Assembly (NCBI GenBank): GCA_029558315.1 | Contig: JAKQFQ010000472.1 | Span: 1 to 64,000 of the forward strand | From: Bacillota bacterium | GTDB taxonomy: Bacteria; Bacillota; Clostridia; Lachnospirales; Lachnospiraceae | Direction of reading: 5' to 3' | DNA length: 64,000 nucleotides | Shown: piece by piece, positions 61,293 through 64,000 of the stretch | Layout: each line of letters begins with the position of its first letter | Numbering within the stretch: the first letter of the stretch is position 1 | The notes under the pieces: model-generated | What the model saw: only the letters and a program-made list of their open reading frames with translations | Database searches by the model: none | Told to the model about the DNA's origin: nothing | Position numbers and translations under genes: made by a program

Positions 61293-62807
61293 ATGATTGT
61301 TGGATTAACAACACTGGAAACAGTGTGGCTTCGTACGGCACAGAGTCTAGATACTACACTGAAAGGTTTATTTCCGCATTTTTTCCAAGAGGTTGTGATA
61401 CCGGCTGCAAATAATCCTTGGAGTATGCAAAGACGAGAACAGAATGAAGAAGAAGATGTGAAAGAATATATTCGCAAAAATAGTGTTATTCTTGAGATTT
61501 TCTCGTCCGAATTATTGGACTTTCTTGCTGATTACTATCGTCCTGTTCTTTTGAAATTACAAGAGCATGAGTTGGTTCTGCTCATCCTTATTTCAGGTAT
61601 GGCACGAATTCCAATAATGCCACAGACAAGAGAATTATTAAACGAACGTCTTATCCTGGATGAGCAATTTACTTTTAGGAAGGGGTTACAGACACTTTTT
61701 GACATTCAATATCGAAGTGAATTCACGACATATCTTGCAAGAAAACAAGGAATTCGTATTTGTGAGATTCAGGAATTCAGAGAAGAAATGCAAAAAGAAA
61801 AGAGATTTGATGAGGATAAAAGCGTCTGTTCAGCAGAGGAATGCTATGAGAATTATTGCCGTATCGTTCAGCAATTACTTCTACCGGATCGGCCCCCCCA
61901 CACTTTTATAGAAGATTATGAATGGTATCATGAATTGAGAACGAAAATTGATGGTGGACTTTATCCTAAACGCAGGAATAAATTCACGCAATGTATTCAG
62001 ATAAAAACAAAAAATTATTTTGTTACAGATAATCGTAAGTGTATGCATTTTAGAATTACTGCGATGCTGGCAAGACATAATGAGGATGAAACGGTTGCAT
62101 TATGCTGGAAGGATATTTTAAAATATCCTTGTATGGAAGAACTGCAGATTGAAAAAAGAATGCTACAATATAATCAGAGTGAGGCATTTTTAGAGAATTA
62201 TCAAAAGTTAAAATGCCGTGTGTTAAGGGCAATATGGTTAACCGACTGGCATATATTATGTAGAAATAAAAAGTTGTCCGATAGAGAGGGGGATTTAACC
62301 TCAGAACGGTTGGATATCTGGAAAGAGCAAACTACAAAAATTATTGATTTTGTCGGAGCAATTCCATTACAAATGCGATATGATCGCTTGGTAGAAAGTG
62401 AAGTAAGATATATTATTTATCGAAACATGCATCGCCTAAGTGAGGCTACAAAAAGAATACGCAGCAGATGGTTTTGTGAAAAATTCAGCAAATATGCATT
62501 TTCACTGGCGAATATGGAATGTCCGGGATACTTGGAAGAGGATATAGATGAATTGAATCCGGCTATGTGGAAGCAAGGGAATATATACGAACAGCTTGAT
62601 GTTTCTACTGGAGATATGCGAATGCATCGTTATTTCCTCTACGAGGGAATGGAAGCGAAGTACATTGGAAATGTCTATGATGAACCGGAACGGAAACAAT
62701 TAAAAATGGAATTTGAAGAGCAGCTAAAGAAAGATGTTGAAAAGATTGTGAGATATTGGTTCTTACGAAATATTCAATTAACCAGAGCTATTTTGAATGA
62801 ATACTAA
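61293..62807 (+). CDS. Hypothetical protein, no recognised domain
   Basis: 504-aa ORF with RBS, co-oriented and 17 nt after the AAA+ gene. Confidence 0.75.
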   Translation: MIVGLTTLETVWLRTAQSLDTTLKGLFPHFFQEVVIPAANNPWSMQRREQNEEEDVKEYIRKNSVILEIFSSELLDFLADYYRPVLLKLQEHELVLLILISGMARIPIMPQTRELLNERLILDEQFTFRKGLQTLFDIQYRSEFTTYLARKQGIRICEIQEFREEMQKEKRFDEDKSVCSAEECYENYCRIVQQLLLPDRPPHTFIEDYEWYHELRTKIDGGLYPKRRNKFTQCIQIKTKNYFVTDNRKCMHFRITAMLARHNEDETVALCWKDILKYPCMEELQIEKRMLQYNQSEAFLENYQKLKCRVLRAIWLTDWHILCRNKKLSDREGDLTSERLDIWKEQTTKIIDFVGAIPLQMRYDRLVESEVRYIIYRNMHRLSEATKRIRSRWFCEKFSKYAFSLANMECPGYLEEDIDELNPAMWKQGNIYEQLDVSTGDMRMHRYFLYEGMEAKYIGNVYDEPERKQLKMEFEEQLKKDVEKIVRYWFLRNIQLTRAILNEY

Positions 62808-63043
62808 AACTCCCATATCGTTAACGATACAGGAGTTAGCAAGTGAATCGTATCATGTAGTTACCTCATTGGTTTTAGTGATTACCTTAGGTCTCAATTT
62901 TCAGCTGCCCCACGGAGCGAATCTCGTGAAACAGACTGTACTTTATCTTTAAAGGTAATGTTATCTGTTACTTATTATATCGGCTGACATAGGCAATTAG
63001 TGAAGGAATTCGAGGAAAATAAGCAAAAGATTGGGGTATTAAT

Positions 63044-64000
63044 ATGAAACAGAATACAAAGAAAAAAATTGGTAAGCTTCAAATAGCAATTCTGGTCAGA
63101 ACTGTTTTACCAATGCTTATTATGGGTGTGGTGATTGCGGTTACAGCAATCGGCAGATACAAAAGTTTATTAACTAAGGAGGTGGATTCCTCCTTACTGG
63201 CCGTTGCAACAACGATAGCAGCCGCTTATGATGAGATTTATCCTGGAGATTACAATTTAGTTGGGGAGCAGATCGTTTCATTATATAAAGGAGAACAGGA
63301 GCTAACTGGTGATTTTTCCATTATTGACGGTATCAAGGAAGATACGGGTATTGATATCACACTTTTTTATAAAGATACCAGAATACTAACGACGTTACGT
63401 GATGAGTATGGAGAGAGATATGTAGCTACCGGTGTACATGCAGCAATCTATCATCAGATGGAGAAAACAGAGGCTCCACTGTATTATATTTCTGAGATTC
63501 GGGATATACGTTATTACATCTGCTATATTCCGATACATAACTCTGATGGGACTTTGTTTGGAATGGTTGCAGTTGCTAAACCAGTTGCCGAGATTGAGAA
63601 ACAGGCAACAAAGGCAGCGAATCCTATCTGGGTGATTATGTTATTGTGCATGGTCTTTGCCGGTTTTGTTAGTATTAACTATACCAAAGGATTAGTATAT
63701 GCCATCCAAAAGATTAAAGGCTTTCTGGCTGGAATGGTAAGTGGAGAATTGAGTAATAATATGGAGGGGAGAGTATTAGGCAGACAGGACGAGGTTGGTG
63801 AAGTCAGTAAGGCAATCGTAGAAATGCAAAGTGCCATTCGTGTTTTGGTGGAACGTGATCCACTAACTGCACTCTATAATAGAAGATACGGAACTGCCAA
63901 GTTAAAAAAACTGCAAAAACATGCAGAAAAGAGCGGAATGCCCTATGCAGTAGCACTCTCTGATATTGATTTCTTCAAAAAAGTAAATGACACGTATGGC
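63044..64000 (+). CDS. Membrane sensor diguanylate cyclase-like (GGDEF) protein, truncated by window end
   Basis: Frame from ATG 63044 is open to the end: N-terminal TM, extracellular sensor region, second TM, HAMP-like region, DPLTALYNRRYG...SDIDFFKKVNDTYG. Confidence 0.8.
   Translation, partial: MKQNTKKKIGKLQIAILVRTVLPMLIMGVVIAVTAIGRYKSLLTKEVDSSLLAVATTIAAAYDEIYPGDYNLVGEQIVSLYKGEQELTGDFSIIDGIKEDTGIDITLFYKDTRILTTLRDEYGERYVATGVHAAIYHQMEKTEAPLYYISEIRDIRYYICYIPIHNSDGTLFGMVAVAKPVAEIEKQATKAANPIWVIMLLCMVFAGFVSINYTKGLVYAIQKIKGFLAGMVSGELSNNMEGRVLGRQDEVGEVSKAIVEMQSAIRVLVERDPLTALYNRRYGTAKLKKLQKHAEKSGMPYAVALSDIDFFKKVNDTYG

Overview
The window looks like a Firmicute (Lachnospiraceae-like) chromosomal segment. 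Positions 1-47.7 kb hold a large cell-surface polysaccharide locus. It contains many GT2/GT4 glycosyltransferases, UXS-like, GDP-mannose/GDP-rhamnose-type and dTDP-sugar nucleotide-sugar genes, ugd, manC, a PglK/MsbA-like ABC exporter, a Wzm/Wzt exporter with a Wzt C-terminal domain, a methyltransferase-kinase-like fusion, an EmrE-like half-transporter pair, two GH25 muramidases, a polyprenyl-phosphate sugar transferase and an LCP ligase. It is followed by glmS, an HtrA-like protease, a ClpX-family ATPase, a Csp-like subtilase and carbamate kinase. The most unusual part is 56.1-62.8 kb: a gene set under one apparent promoter with a long leader (10-bp tandem repeats, then a foldable element that sequesters the Shine-Dalgarno). 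It encodes a single-pass surface protein with a cytosolic tail, two overlapping divergent ClpX-like AAA+ proteins and a 504-aa protein with no family I recognise. A truncated GGDEF gene follows. Other notable items: a WecG-VanZ-WecG fusion whose first domain lacks the conserved catalytic residues, a terminator-like hairpin inside that CDS, a subtilase with Ser->Glu at the catalytic serine, an in-frame TAA splitting a membrane protein gene, and a ClpX homologue with a long repeat-containing linker. All family assignments come from reading the translations; no database search was run.
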